From positions 1-49,529 of IMG/VR virus record IMGVR_UViG_3300021085_001566: a stretch of DNA of 49,529 nucleotides; one strand, 5' to 3'. Shown here one piece after another: positions 31,536 through 39,615 of this stretch (positions are counted from its first letter, which is position 1; every line of letters begins with the position of its first letter). Made by a program: the position numbers and the translations under genes. This stretch comes from a virus. The notes below the pieces were generated by a model. The model was not told the origin of the DNA. It saw nothing but the letters and a program-made list of their open reading frames with translations, and did not search any database.

Positions 31536-31852
31536 TATGATTCGGTTTCTTCACCTATAGGGACACAGTTTGGTACTTGTTTGCCATTTTTCATCTTGTA
31601 ACCTTTCTGAACATAACCATCCCAACATGCTTCTTCTAGTTTCTCTTCCTTCTGATAAGGATATCCCTTTAATGGATTTTGGAACACTTGACTGAAGTGT
31701 TTCTTTGTCTTTTCTGTTTGTTCTTCATTGACGAGTGCAATCTGTGACAAGTATTCTTCTACAGTTTGCCCAGGCGTGTCTTCTTGGTATGCTTTACGGA
31801 TTTCGTCTGTTCCTATTTCGTGAACACCATTATCATGTTTATTTCCTGTCAT
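31535..31852 (-). CDS. small late protein with CWxGYxxxG motif, 105 aa
   Basis: The C-terminal part contains EEACWDGYVQKGYKMKNGK followed by QVPNCVP, a short conserved Cys/Gly/Lys module found in many marine phage proteins, often after internal-protein-like sequences. N-terminus is soluble, with (I/L)xE motifs. Good Shine-Dalgarno (GGAGAG). The 64-nt gap before it contains the inverted repeat ATGTATtttATACAT. Confidence 0.65.
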   Translation of the reverse strand: MTGNKHDNGVHEIGTDEIRKAYQEDTPGQTVEEYLSQIALVNEEQTEKTKKHFSQVFQNPLKGYPYQKEEKLEEACWDGYVQKGYKMKNGKQVPNCVPIGEETES

Positions 31853-31916
31853 GTCTACTCTCCAATTCCATGTATAAAATACATATAGTTATTAATACTA
31901 CAAACCAAAATGTCAC

Positions 31917-33038
31917 TTAACCACCTGCTTTCTTAGCAAGGTCTTTATCAGCACCACCCCAAGTTCCTTTACCTTTTGTGATAAAAGAATTAACACGAGC
32001 ATGTCCCCACTGTTCTGGCGTTGTGCCTGGTCTGTGACCAGTTTTCCAAGCGGCGACTCCTCTGTTATAAACTTGTTGTAGAATACCCTTAGCGATTCCT
32101 GACTTGTCTGCTTTCTTTGCAAGGGATTTACCAGCATCTTCACCAAACATCTTTTGGAATTTCTTGGTGTGTTTTGATGGTTTTGTTTCTGCACTTGAAT
32201 CGCCTGGCGCTGGGCCATCTTTCTTCTGTGCAAAATGAGCGGCACGTTTTTGTTTGGTGGATTTGGACATCTCATCACCATCAGCATCCTTTGCATAATA
32301 CTTAGATGGTTGTGTACCTTTACGGTCTTTGATATCTTTGTCCTGTTTAACTTCCTGTACATCACCAAACTTAAGAAATAATCTATTTTTCTGTTGTTTC
32401 TTATCAGTCACTTTATGATTTACAAATGCCCCTACGGTATTAATCATACCAAGACCTTTTTCGGGGTTCCTTTTGTATTCTGTCTCTAGTTTATCTTTAA
32501 GTTTTTTGAAGATGACGTTAATAATATCACCAATATCTGAGACATATTTACCTTCTTCTACAGAGTCTTCTTCTCTAAGTCTTGGTTCTTTTCTGTTATA
32601 ATTTTGAGAAACGATACTAAGATTAGACTTATCGTTGTTCATAGGATTATTGTCCTTATGGTGAACGTCCTTTCCTTTTATATCTTTTCTGTCCTTTAGA
32701 CTTCTTCGTGCTTCATTTCTTTTTGCACGTCTTTTAATTTGGTCGGGTTTTGAGTGATAATTTGCATACTCTTTTTTGTAATCCCGCTCTTCGTTCGCCT
32801 TTCTATCAGCGTCTCGTTTTGCCTTGATTTGGTCATCTTTTACTTCTTTCTCATCTTGACCTTTCTGTCTCTCACTCTCTCTTTCGTGTCTATCAGTAAG
32901 TGCTTCTAATTCGGTCTCGTGTTTTGTTTTAAGACGTTCCAATTCTTCTGCTTGTTTTGCTTTTAGTTCCGCTGCTGCGACTGCATCCTCTTTTAAGGAT
33001 GTAAATTGATGAAGTAATGTTTCTAATCTTTTAGTCAT
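31917..33038 (-). CDS. coiled-coil + HNH-like + DUF5824-like late protein, 373 aa
   Basis: Residues 1-95 are a coiled coil (KAKQAEELERLKTKHETELE). Residues 95-150 hold RAKRNEARRSLKDRKDIKGK and DVHHKDNNPMNNDKSNL, an HNH-type D-H-H...N...N core. The C-terminus has the DUF5824 pattern (GILQQVYNRGVAAWKTGHRP, TPEQWGHARVNSFI). Its ATG is 5 nt after a TATAAATA octamer, so it may be leaderless. A nuclease in a late, possibly injected protein is an attractive reading, but activity is inferred from motifs. Confidence 0.7.
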   Translation of the reverse strand: MTKRLETLLHQFTSLKEDAVAAAELKAKQAEELERLKTKHETELEALTDRHERESERQKGQDEKEVKDDQIKAKRDADRKANEERDYKKEYANYHSKPDQIKRRAKRNEARRSLKDRKDIKGKDVHHKDNNPMNNDKSNLSIVSQNYNRKEPRLREEDSVEEGKYVSDIGDIINVIFKKLKDKLETEYKRNPEKGLGMINTVGAFVNHKVTDKKQQKNRLFLKFGDVQEVKQDKDIKDRKGTQPSKYYAKDADGDEMSKSTKQKRAAHFAQKKDGPAPGDSSAETKPSKHTKKFQKMFGEDAGKSLAKKADKSGIAKGILQQVYNRGVAAWKTGHRPGTTPEQWGHARVNSFITKGKGTWGGADKDLAKKAGG

Positions 33039-33043
33039 AATAC

Positions 33044-33051
33044 TATTTATA
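33044..33051 (-). promoter_or_regulatory. late promoter TATAAATA, 5 nt before ATG
   Basis: TATAAATA-GTATT-ATG on the minus strand. Lies over the stop region of the preceding gene. Confidence 0.7.
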
Positions 33052-34465
33052 TCTTTCCAATAACTGTCTTCTTACCAGTCTTTCTACTTTTGAATGTTTT
33101 TAAATTTGACCCAAACGGACTTGATTTATCTGTTGGTGGTTTTTTCACCCTATCTTTACTTTTCATAGATGAATACCCAGTAGTATCCTTCTTCAGCAGT
33201 TCGTAAGATTTCCAATTAAGTGCAATTTTATTTTTAGGGAATGAAGTAGTCCAACTCATTAGTTTACTAAAGAGACTATTAGACTTTCTCTGTAGTGCGT
33301 TTAAATCATCATCGTTGGAAATTTCTACGTAGTCTCTACCGAATATCTTTTTAAGGTCTCTTGCATTTTTCTGCGCCTTATCCCAGTCTTGTTTTACAAT
33401 TTCTTGCGGCAACTTTCTAGGTCTCATATCATTTCGTTTTTGAGCATTGTCTAATGATGCATTAACAAATATCATTTTCGATTCATATCCAATCGAGTCT
33501 AACATCTTCTTGTATGAATTAACCTTGGATAGGTTTGCACTAGTAGTGTCAAATATCAACCCTAGTCTACCTTCTATATATGCATCCATATTCCTTCCAG
33601 TAATCCTTTTCGCCTTTGCACGAATGGGGTCTATTTTATCAAAGTCTGCACCTCTAAGGTCTAGAGATAATCCTGCTTTCTTTAATCCATTCTCAAATGC
33701 TTTATCAGTGTTGACTAACTTTAAACCAAGTGCTTTTAATGAAAGTGCATCAACTACTGTTGACTTACCACTGCCTGGCCCACCTGAAAAGAAAACTGCT
33801 TTGAATACGCCTGGGTCATATACACCCTCTGTAATTAAGTCTTCCATCATGTAGTGTGGTAGTGTACCTTCTGCAATACCCATTCCTTTACGAATGTCTT
33901 TGTACAATTTGTCTGCAAGTCGTTTGCCTTTTGTGGGGACACCTTCCTTAAATGATTCAAAGTCTCCCTTCTCTGCAAATGCTCTCATTTTACTTGCACT
34001 CATTCCACTTACGTCATCTGAATCGGGGTCTCTTTCTCCAGCAGATACAATCTGTATTTCATCAAACTTGTAGAAACCGTGTCTTCCCTTTACACTATTA
34101 TACTTATTGATAATAGTCTCAAACTCTCTAACTCTATCTGACCCCACTATCATCCGAATTTTTCGGTAGTTCTTATCATATAGGTATGTTAGGATTTGGA
34201 AAATCTGTTTGACATCAGCGTCAATTACATTCACGTCTTTACCGAAGAATGCTTTTAGATACTTAACTTTATCTTTGTGTGACAGCGGATTCTTTACTTT
34301 GTCATTTGAGTGTGATGAGAATAAAAGTACATCACCAAATGATTTTTGACTTGCGAGTTTCTTTACTAGTTTCTCGTGACCAGTTGTTGGTGGATTGAAT
34401 CTACCGAAGGTGAATACTGCACCTTTATCTTTTGCTTCTGTTAGAAATTTTCCGAATTTTTTCAC
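33047..34465 (-). CDS. nucleotidyltransferase / P-loop kinase fusion with CTS
   Basis: 472 residues in three parts. Residues 1-10, MKKFGKFLTE (then A), match the T4 capsid-targeting sequence and its gp21 cut site. Residues 15-175 are a HIGH-type nucleotidyltransferase: FGRFNPPTTGH (HxGH-like) and SGMSASKMR (the SxSxxR-type motif). Residues 214-472 are a P-loop kinase or zeta-toxin-like ATPase: FKAVFFSGGPGSGKSTV, then FDTTSAN and a basic tail. The junction reads MMEDLITE|GVYDPG, again an (L/I)xE site, so the chain might be cut into two enzymes. NadR is an analogous fusion (NMN adenylyltransferase + kinase); NAD salvage or nucleic-acid end processing are both open. Confidence 0.8.
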   Translation of the reverse strand: MKKFGKFLTEAKDKGAVFTFGRFNPPTTGHEKLVKKLASQKSFGDVLLFSSHSNDKVKNPLSHKDKVKYLKAFFGKDVNVIDADVKQIFQILTYLYDKNYRKIRMIVGSDRVREFETIINKYNSVKGRHGFYKFDEIQIVSAGERDPDSDDVSGMSASKMRAFAEKGDFESFKEGVPTKGKRLADKLYKDIRKGMGIAEGTLPHYMMEDLITEGVYDPGVFKAVFFSGGPGSGKSTVVDALSLKALGLKLVNTDKAFENGLKKAGLSLDLRGADFDKIDPIRAKAKRITGRNMDAYIEGRLGLIFDTTSANLSKVNSYKKMLDSIGYESKMIFVNASLDNAQKRNDMRPRKLPQEIVKQDWDKAQKNARDLKKIFGRDYVEISNDDDLNALQRKSNSLFSKLMSWTTSFPKNKIALNWKSYELLKKDTTGYSSMKSKDRVKKPPTDKSSPFGSNLKTFKSRKTGKKTVIGKI

Positions 34466-34647
34466 GACATCTTCTCTCTTTCTTTATCTACTAAGTCATT
34501 CATGATTTCCATATTTTGGTCACCAGTTTTACTACCGTCATACTCATATGCTTTTTCGGGGTCACCTACAACCCAATCATCGTCTTTGAATTCTATATCA
34601 GTTTGAGCTGGATACTTAGGTAATGCAAACTCTCTGAATGATTTCAT
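34462..34647 (-). CDS. small CTS-like protein, 61 aa
   Basis: The start is set at the ATG at 34647 (MKSFREFALPKYPAQTDIEF), directly after the ligase-like stop (TAATG), with GGGA upstream. MKSFREF matches the capsid-targeting opening, but no clear (L/I)xE site follows. Acidic, probably disordered remainder (KDDDWVVGDPEKAYEYDG). Lies between the ligase-like and kinase-fusion genes, in the same operon. Confidence 0.6.
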   Translation of the reverse strand: MKSFREFALPKYPAQTDIEFKDDDWVVGDPEKAYEYDGSKTGDQNMEIMNDLVDKEREKMS

Positions 34648-35846
34648 TACTTGTCCCACGCTTTCATTGCAGTGAAGTTATTGTATGCAAACTCCATTCT
34701 GTCAACAAGTTTTACTGCACTTCCAGTTCTATCAATTGCAACATAACCCTCGGGGTTGACCGCCTCGAACCCCTTATCGGTTCTTTTGAATGTTCCTATA
34801 CTCTTTACTCTATTTAGTGCAACAATTATGATTTGTTTTGCAATGACCAAGTGTTCCATGAATTTAGTCAAGTTTGTTATGAATTTATTTAGTGACCGTA
34901 ACTCAGCGTAGAGTTGTTCACCAATTTCTCGTTTGATTTGTTTTGTCTTTTCCATCTTCACTTTACCAACTACCATATCTCTCCAGTAGTTTTCGAAGTG
35001 TTTCATATATCCGTTGTATGTTGGTTTGTATGAACCCGCCCTAATTTGTGCGTTACAATATGTTTTGTATGATGCACCTACACCTTTTTTTGCAATAGTA
35101 TCTTGTATCTGTTTAAACTTCTGCAAATCTTTCCTAGTGATACCGTGGAATGCTTTACCCACTGCAGTCAACTCCCTAGTTAATGCAAGTGTTTCTTTTG
35201 CAGTCATACTACTGTTACCACTCACATCCTTATATGTTGCATCATCCATCCACACATCACTACTACTTCCACTTGGTAGTTTTGCACCAAAGGAGGCAGA
35301 TAATCCGTCAATTGTAGAACCAGTGTAAGTAGTGTGAAACACTATACCCATTTTAGAACTGGCAATCTCTTTACCAAGTTTTGATTCTACATCTACTGCA
35401 TACATGATTGTGTTTGGTTGGAATGTGATGAATGTTTTACCATCCATATTTGTCATCTTCTTATCGTTAGTGTACATCAAGTCACCCTGTAAGATATCAG
35501 TAAAGGATAGTTTAGATAAGCACTGAAATGATGTCAAGAACTTTTCCTTCAGATTAGAAGATAGTTCTTTAGCGTCTTTAATTTCTTGTTCTGAAGTATA
35601 AAAGAGAGGTTCTTTATTGAATAGTGATTTCTTTGCGACAAAGAATCTGCCGTCTTCGGGATGTTTCCCAACAAAGATTGCTGGAGCACCATCCCATTTC
35701 ACAGTCATGTTCACTCTAGAATTTTGGTTACCTTTCATCATGTCTCTAAGACCTTGAAGAAAATTAATCGCACCACGACCACCATCAATACCTTGATTGA
35801 TGATTTCGTCTTCTAAGTGTTCTAAATGTAAGTTTTTCGCTGCCAT
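34647..35846 (-). CDS. nucleotidyltransferase-superfamily ligase-like protein (DUF6267-like)
   Basis: 399 residues. K50-W-D-G53 (TVKWDGAPAIFVG) is the KxDG lysine motif I of covalent nucleotidyltransferases (DNA/RNA ligases, capping enzymes). The later motifs are also visible: LQGDLMY (119-125), EGYV (366-369, motif IV-like) and VKLVDR (378-383, motif V-like). The order and spacing suit an ATP-dependent ligase with a large helical insertion (about 225-345). I recall this as DUF6267 in marine phages. Nick- or RNA-sealing is inferred, not shown. Pairs naturally with the neighbouring kinase fusion. Confidence 0.7.
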   Translation of the reverse strand: MAAKNLHLEHLEDEIINQGIDGGRGAINFLQGLRDMMKGNQNSRVNMTVKWDGAPAIFVGKHPEDGRFFVAKKSLFNKEPLFYTSEQEIKDAKELSSNLKEKFLTSFQCLSKLSFTDILQGDLMYTNDKKMTNMDGKTFITFQPNTIMYAVDVESKLGKEIASSKMGIVFHTTYTGSTIDGLSASFGAKLPSGSSSDVWMDDATYKDVSGNSSMTAKETLALTRELTAVGKAFHGITRKDLQKFKQIQDTIAKKGVGASYKTYCNAQIRAGSYKPTYNGYMKHFENYWRDMVVGKVKMEKTKQIKREIGEQLYAELRSLNKFITNLTKFMEHLVIAKQIIIVALNRVKSIGTFKRTDKGFEAVNPEGYVAIDRTGSAVKLVDRMEFAYNNFTAMKAWDK

Positions 35847-35884
35847 AATAGTAGATTATACACCTTTAATGTGTGTTCGTCTAC

Positions 35885-35892
35885 TATTTAGG
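35885..35892 (-). promoter_or_regulatory. late-type promoter CCTAAATA
   Basis: Minus-strand CCTAAATA, about 38 nt before the ligase-like ATG. The leader between them contains the inverted repeat TAGTAGA/TCTACTA (35849-35886), and no good Shine-Dalgarno adjoins the ATG. Confidence 0.45.
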
Positions 35893-35898
35893 TGTTTT

Positions 35899-36324
35899 TT
35901 ATGCTGGGTCGTTTTGCATTGTGGTTAGCAAAGTGTTGGCATCAGTCAAATCACTTTGTAAACTTGTGACTGTTGATGACCAATCTGCTTGTTCGTAACC
36001 GATATCATAGACCATATCATGTTGCCAATAATCCCACATGAGTGTTGAGTTGTCGGCACTGGTATCGGTACTTAGGATTGTCCATGACCCTGCACCATCC
36101 ACACCTTCAGGCACAGTTCCGTAAGTTGGATTTGCTGTAACAGCATTTGGATTCGCAGTTCTCCAAGCAGCCCAAAATTGGGTTCTTGTCATTGCACTAT
36201 CGGTCTTTGGACATACACGTCCACCAGTAAAATGATGACTTGTGTCATTAATCCATTTAATTTTTTCGTCTAAATCTAATACTACTTTCTCTTGAGTAGC
36301 GATTTGTTCTGTTGTATACGGCAT
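35899..36324 (-). CDS. hypothetical late protein, 141 aa
   Basis: Soluble, Thr/Ala/Trp-rich, with helical ends (TEQIATQEKVVLDLDEKIKW; VTSLQSDLTDANTLLTTM) around a central part containing SHHFTGGRVCPKTDSAM and WTILSTDTSADNSTLMW. Strong Shine-Dalgarno (AGGAG) and consensus late promoter. A minor virion protein such as a tail-fibre or baseplate accessory is likely, but no family is recognised. Confidence 0.65.
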   Translation of the reverse strand: MPYTTEQIATQEKVVLDLDEKIKWINDTSHHFTGGRVCPKTDSAMTRTQFWAAWRTANPNAVTANPTYGTVPEGVDGAGSWTILSTDTSADNSTLMWDYWQHDMVYDIGYEQADWSSTVTSLQSDLTDANTLLTTMQNDPA

Positions 36325-36346
36325 GGTTTCTCCTAAACTATAGTGT

Positions 36347-36354
36347 TATTTATA
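36347..36354 (-). promoter_or_regulatory. late promoter TATAAATA
   Basis: Exact consensus, with a normal leader of about 17 nt containing AGGAG for the 141-aa gene. Confidence 0.7.
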
Positions 36355-36359
36355 GCATT

Positions 36360-36533
36360 TTAAATCTTAGCAAGGGGTTTTGATTTTAGTTTTTCATCTA
36401 AATCATTTTTCTTTTTAGTCAACTTCTTTATCTCAGATGGGGGTAACTCACCCGATTTTCTGAGTTGTTTTTTAATCTCAATCCGCTTTTGTAACGTTGT
36501 GATTACTTCATTGGGGTCTAAGGACTTATTCAT
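36360..36533 (-). CDS. small Lys-rich coiled-coil protein, 57 aa
   Basis: ATG at 36533. The translation starts MNKSLDPNEVITTLQKRIEI and is almost wholly helical with a heptad-like pattern, ending DEKLKSKPLAKI. It has a late octamer CATAAATA (36544-36551), 10 nt upstream. No Shine-Dalgarno is evident. A scaffold-type or DNA-condensing role is possible; unknown. Confidence 0.55.
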   Translation of the reverse strand: MNKSLDPNEVITTLQKRIEIKKQLRKSGELPPSEIKKLTKKKNDLDEKLKSKPLAKI

Positions 36534-36543
36534 AATATATATC

Positions 36544-36551
36544 TATTTATG
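36544..36551 (-). promoter_or_regulatory. late promoter CATAAATA
   Basis: Minus-strand CATAAATA, 10 nt before the 57-aa gene; predicted leader about 5 nt. Confidence 0.55.
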
Positions 36552-36554
36552 CAT

Positions 36555-37958
36555 TTAAAACTTAAAGTCGTTAAATTTTTCACTCCTTCCTCTGTCTGCA
36601 ACAGGAATACTATCGTCTATTAATTGAGTACCATCGTGCAAGTCTTCTTGTGCTTCTTGTTCACAATCATAGAGTTTCATACGACTTCTATCGATACCAA
36701 TCACAAACCTTTTGAATACGGTTGGGTCATTGTATCTATTCTTCAATTGTTTTACAACCAACTGGTCTAGTTCTTCTAGTTCATCGGATGTAATCAATGC
36801 AAACATAAAGTCTGCAGTAGCAGGAAGACCAAAGGATTCAGATGTATCAGTCAACTCAATGTCACTGTTACCGTATCCACTACGTGTTGTTTGGGTTGCA
36901 CTCATAATCGGCACATCAAACTCCACTGCAAGTCCTCTAAGTTCTTCTGCAATACTCTTTACTAGTGTATAAGAGTTTGCACCAGCGCCAGGTTTTACCC
37001 TTGCACTGGCACAGATGTTAAGGTAATCGATAAAAATCATATCGGGTTTGAAATCTTTCTTCAGTTCTAGTTCCTGTAATAGGTGTCTGAAGTGTCCTAC
37101 GTGTGCTGATGCAGTAGGATATTCTTTGATGATTAATTTCCCTTGAGTTTTACTTCTTACTTTGTCCACCTTCTTATCAAACATTTTCTTAGATAAATCG
37201 GGCAAATCTTTCATGGGTATGTTCATGACATTTGCATCGATTCTTTCTGCAATCCTTTCTTCCGACATCTCAAGTGTAATGTATAATACATTCTTGTTCA
37301 TCATAAGACCAGCAGCGGCCATATGACACATGAACAATGACTTACCGACACCAGTACCAGCAAGACAAATGTTAAGTGTCTTGTTGGGAAGACCACCTTT
37401 GGTAATCTTGTTGAAGTATTCTAAGTCGAACGGAATCTTCTCTTCTTCCGTATGGTAGAATTCAAAACGAGCATCTGAATCTTCAATTTGGTCGTGACCA
37501 ATATTTGTGTCAAAAGACACGGAAAGTGCATCCTTAAGTAACTCGGGTATTTCTCCTCGTGACCGTTGATTCTTTTCATCCAATACATCAATAGAGTTCA
37601 TGACTGCAATATAGATTGCTCTATCCTTGCACCATTTCTCCGTTTCATCTACTAACCACTCACTGGCGGATGTGTCTGAAGATGTAAAATCTTTTACGAT
37701 TGATTTAGACTGTTTCAACACACCATCTGATAGAGATGTGTTGTTGTCTAGATTGATGAGAAGTGCTTCAACCGTTGGAGATTTGTTGTATTTTTCAAAG
37801 TAGGAAACTACTTCTTTATATACAACTTGTTCATCGGGTTCCGAGAAGTACTCGTCCTTTACAAAAGGAAGCACCTTCCGTGAATATTCATCACTGAGTA
37901 TCAGATTCTTCAGAATCGTTGTTTCTAATCTCGTTTTGTCCATATTTAAAGAGTCCAT
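36555..37958 (-). CDS. 41: replicative DNA helicase, T4 gp41-like (DnaB family)
   Basis: 467 residues. N-terminal helical domain (1-130), then RecA-like ATPase: Walker [10 protein letters not shown], Walker [12 protein letters not shown], and later motifs ([20 protein letters not shown]). Hexameric helicase loaded at forks and partner of the primase. Start 37958 or internal ATG at 37943; both overlap the uvsX 3' end. Family length matches T4 gp41 (475). Confidence 0.95.
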   Translation of the reverse strand: MDSLNMDKTRLETTILKNLILSDEYSRKVLPFVKDEYFSEPDEQVVYKEVVSYFEKYNKSPTVEALLINLDNNTSLSDGVLKQSKSIVKDFTSSDTSASEWLVDETEKWCKDRAIYIAVMNSIDVLDEKNQRSRGEIPELLKDALSVSFDTNIGHDQIEDSDARFEFYHTEEEKIPFDLEYFNKITKGGLPNKTLNICLAGTGVGKSLFMCHMAAAGLMMNKNVLYITLEMSEERIAERIDANVMNIPMKDLPDLSKKMFDKKVDKVRSKTQGKLIIKEYPTASAHVGHFRHLLQELELKKDFKPDMIFIDYLNICASARVKPGAGANSYTLVKSIAEELRGLAVEFDVPIMSATQTTRSGYGNSDIELTDTSESFGLPATADFMFALITSDELEELDQLVVKQLKNRYNDPTVFKRFVIGIDRSRMKLYDCEQEAQEDLHDGTQLIDDSIPVADRGRSEKFNDFKF

Positions 37959-38946
37959 TTGCTACCTGTTCTAATCGTTCCATCACATCGGGTGTGAAGT
38001 ATTTTTCGGGGTTATTGTTTATTGTCTTACCGAACTCAGTCTTACCATTTGGTAACTTAACTCTAGTAGATGATTTCTCAAAAACACCACTTGCAAGTGC
38101 CATGTCTAAAAGACCATAGTACCTGTCCAGTCCCTTGTCATATGATAATCTCACATCCACCACTTTGTTTTCTACAGTCAATCTTGACTTAGCGTTCTTA
38201 CAGTGAATGATATTACCAATGATTTCGGTACCTTCTTTTTCTTTACGTTTTGAAAGATAGATGATTGATGAAGCGGCATATTTAAGACCACTACCACCAC
38301 CCATTTCTTTCTGTGGGAACATAGAACCAATCACATCATATGTGTGATTAGTAACAATCATAGGAACTCCTACACGTCCAAGTTTAAGTGTCAAGACTCT
38401 AAATGCACCCTTAGTAATTTGGGCACGAGTCATGTCTTTAGTCTCTTTACCATCTGCAGTGTCTTCGATTTCTTTGGTTGTTGATAACATACCAAGTGAA
38501 TCTAAACAAAACATCATTGGTGGACGTTTGTCGGCGGGGGTCTCTGCATACTTATCAAGTATACTGATTGCTTGGTTTCTGAATTCTTGCACTGTGACAA
38601 CAGGTACGATAACAACTCTGTTAGAGTCGATACCTCTGTCCTCAATCATATCTCTTGATATTGCGGATTCAGATTCGAAGTAGATTACAGCGGCATCTTT
38701 GTTATCTTCCAAAAACTGTTTGACCATTCCTAATGCAAAGAATGTTTTACCAGTTGCGGATTCACCAGCGATTGCCGTAATCTTGTTTGAAGGAAGTCCA
38801 CCGTATAGTGAACCACTTAATAGTGCATTGAAGATATAACTCCCTGTGTCAACAAAGGAATCTACATCTCCAGCTGCAACACCGTCTGCAACGATATTTG
38901 CATATTCGTTACCCGATGCTTTTACTAAATCTTTTAAAAAACTCAT
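37891..38946 (-). CDS. uvsX: UvsX RecA-like recombinase
   Basis: 351 residues. Walker A is [11 protein letters not shown], Walker [12 protein letters not shown], and the loop [16 protein letters not shown] lies at the expected place. C-terminal tail is acidic ([11 protein letters not shown]) as in T4. Promotes strand exchange for recombination-dependent replication. GAGAGG serves as Shine-Dalgarno. Directly followed by gp41, as in T4-like genomes. Confidence 0.95.
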   Translation of the reverse strand: MSFLKDLVKASGNEYANIVADGVAAGDVDSFVDTGSYIFNALLSGSLYGGLPSNKITAIAGESATGKTFFALGMVKQFLEDNKDAAVIYFESESAISRDMIEDRGIDSNRVVIVPVVTVQEFRNQAISILDKYAETPADKRPPMMFCLDSLGMLSTTKEIEDTADGKETKDMTRAQITKGAFRVLTLKLGRVGVPMIVTNHTYDVIGSMFPQKEMGGGSGLKYAASSIIYLSKRKEKEGTEIIGNIIHCKNAKSRLTVENKVVDVRLSYDKGLDRYYGLLDMALASGVFEKSSTRVKLPNGKTEFGKTINNNPEKYFTPDVMERLEQVANGLFKYGQNEIRNNDSEESDTQ

Positions 38947-38975
38947 AATTTATACACCTCTCATAATGTATAACC

Positions 38976-39004
38976 ATTATAGAACGGAAGTGAGTTTAGG
39001 TCAA
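38976..39004 (-). promoter_or_regulatory. sigma70-type promoter of uvsX
   Basis: TTGACC (38999-39004), 17-bp spacer, TATAAT (38976-38981), minus strand; leader of roughly 20-25 nt. Confidence 0.75.
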
Positions 39005-39192
39005 GTGGTTTTTTTTGAGTTTTTGGAATTCTTTTTTTCGAGTTCGCATTGCATGGCTTTTCTTTCATCGAACTTGATGTGTTCTTCCATCATGACTTTG
39101 ATTGCTTTGATTTGTGCCTCAATCATATACAGAGCGCCGACTATTCCACTAATTGCGACTATGTATATTATGTCCATAAGTGATATTGTCAT
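39001..39192 (-). CDS. small membrane protein, 63 aa
   Basis: One N-terminal hydrophobic helix (MDIIYIVAISGIVGALYMIE) and a charged cytoplasmic-type tail (FDERKAMQCELEKKNSKNSK). Start overlaps the SNase-like stop (ATGA), so translation is coupled. Its 3' end overlaps the uvsX -35 box. Function unknown. Confidence 0.6.
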   Translation of the reverse strand: MTISLMDIIYIVAISGIVGALYMIEAQIKAIKVMMEEHIKFDERKAMQCELEKKNSKNSKKTT

Positions 39193-39602
39193 AATTCAAC
39201 AGTGCCGTTCTCCAATAAAACCTTTCGATTATTGAGATGCATCTCTTCTATTAGGTCTTTATTATCCCCTGTATATGGAACTGCATGGTGGTCGTTAATC
39301 ATTCTTTGATTTACAGATACTGTTTCGCCATCAACAAATAATTCCCCAAGGATTCTTCCAAACTTACCTTTGTCGTGTGACACTAAGGTAATTTGTTTTG
39401 CATCTAATATACTCTTCAGATGTGCCTTTGCAGCTTTTCCGAATTTTTTTTCTACCAAATCTCTTGTGCGGCTCTCGGGTGTGTCGATGCCCATCATACG
39501 GACTCTTTGTTTTTTGAGAACCGTACTGAACCCTAAATCGATGTCCACGTCTACCGTATCTCCGTCCACCACTTTAGAAATTTTTACATTATATTGATAC
39601 AT
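39189..39602 (-). CDS. staphylococcal-nuclease-like (SNc) endonuclease
   Basis: 137 residues from the ATG at 39602. SNc fold motifs: VVDGDTVDVDIDLGF (metal-binding Asp residues), RVRMMGIDTPESRT (catalytic Arg and Asp), KGKFGRILGELFVDG (second Arg). I prefer 39602 to the ATG at 39608, because the latter lies inside the late octamer CATAAATA and the 39602 ATG is exactly 5 nt after it. No signal peptide is seen, so it should act in the cytoplasm, perhaps on host DNA or RNA. Confidence 0.85.
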   Translation of the reverse strand: MYQYNVKISKVVDGDTVDVDIDLGFSTVLKKQRVRMMGIDTPESRTRDLVEKKFGKAAKAHLKSILDAKQITLVSHDKGKFGRILGELFVDGETVSVNQRMINDHHAVPYTGDNKDLIEEMHLNNRKVLLENGTVEL

Positions 39603-39607
39603 GTTCA

Positions 39608-39615
39608 TATTTATG
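39608..39615 (-). promoter_or_regulatory. late promoter CATAAATA, 5 nt before ATG
   Basis: CATAAATA-TGAAC-ATG on the minus strand, upstream of the SNase-like gene. Confidence 0.6.

Noticed and set aside
31913-32368. Overlapping minus-strand frame inside the coiled-coil/HNH gene
   Set aside because: Alternate frame of a well-supported gene; translation is low-complexity.
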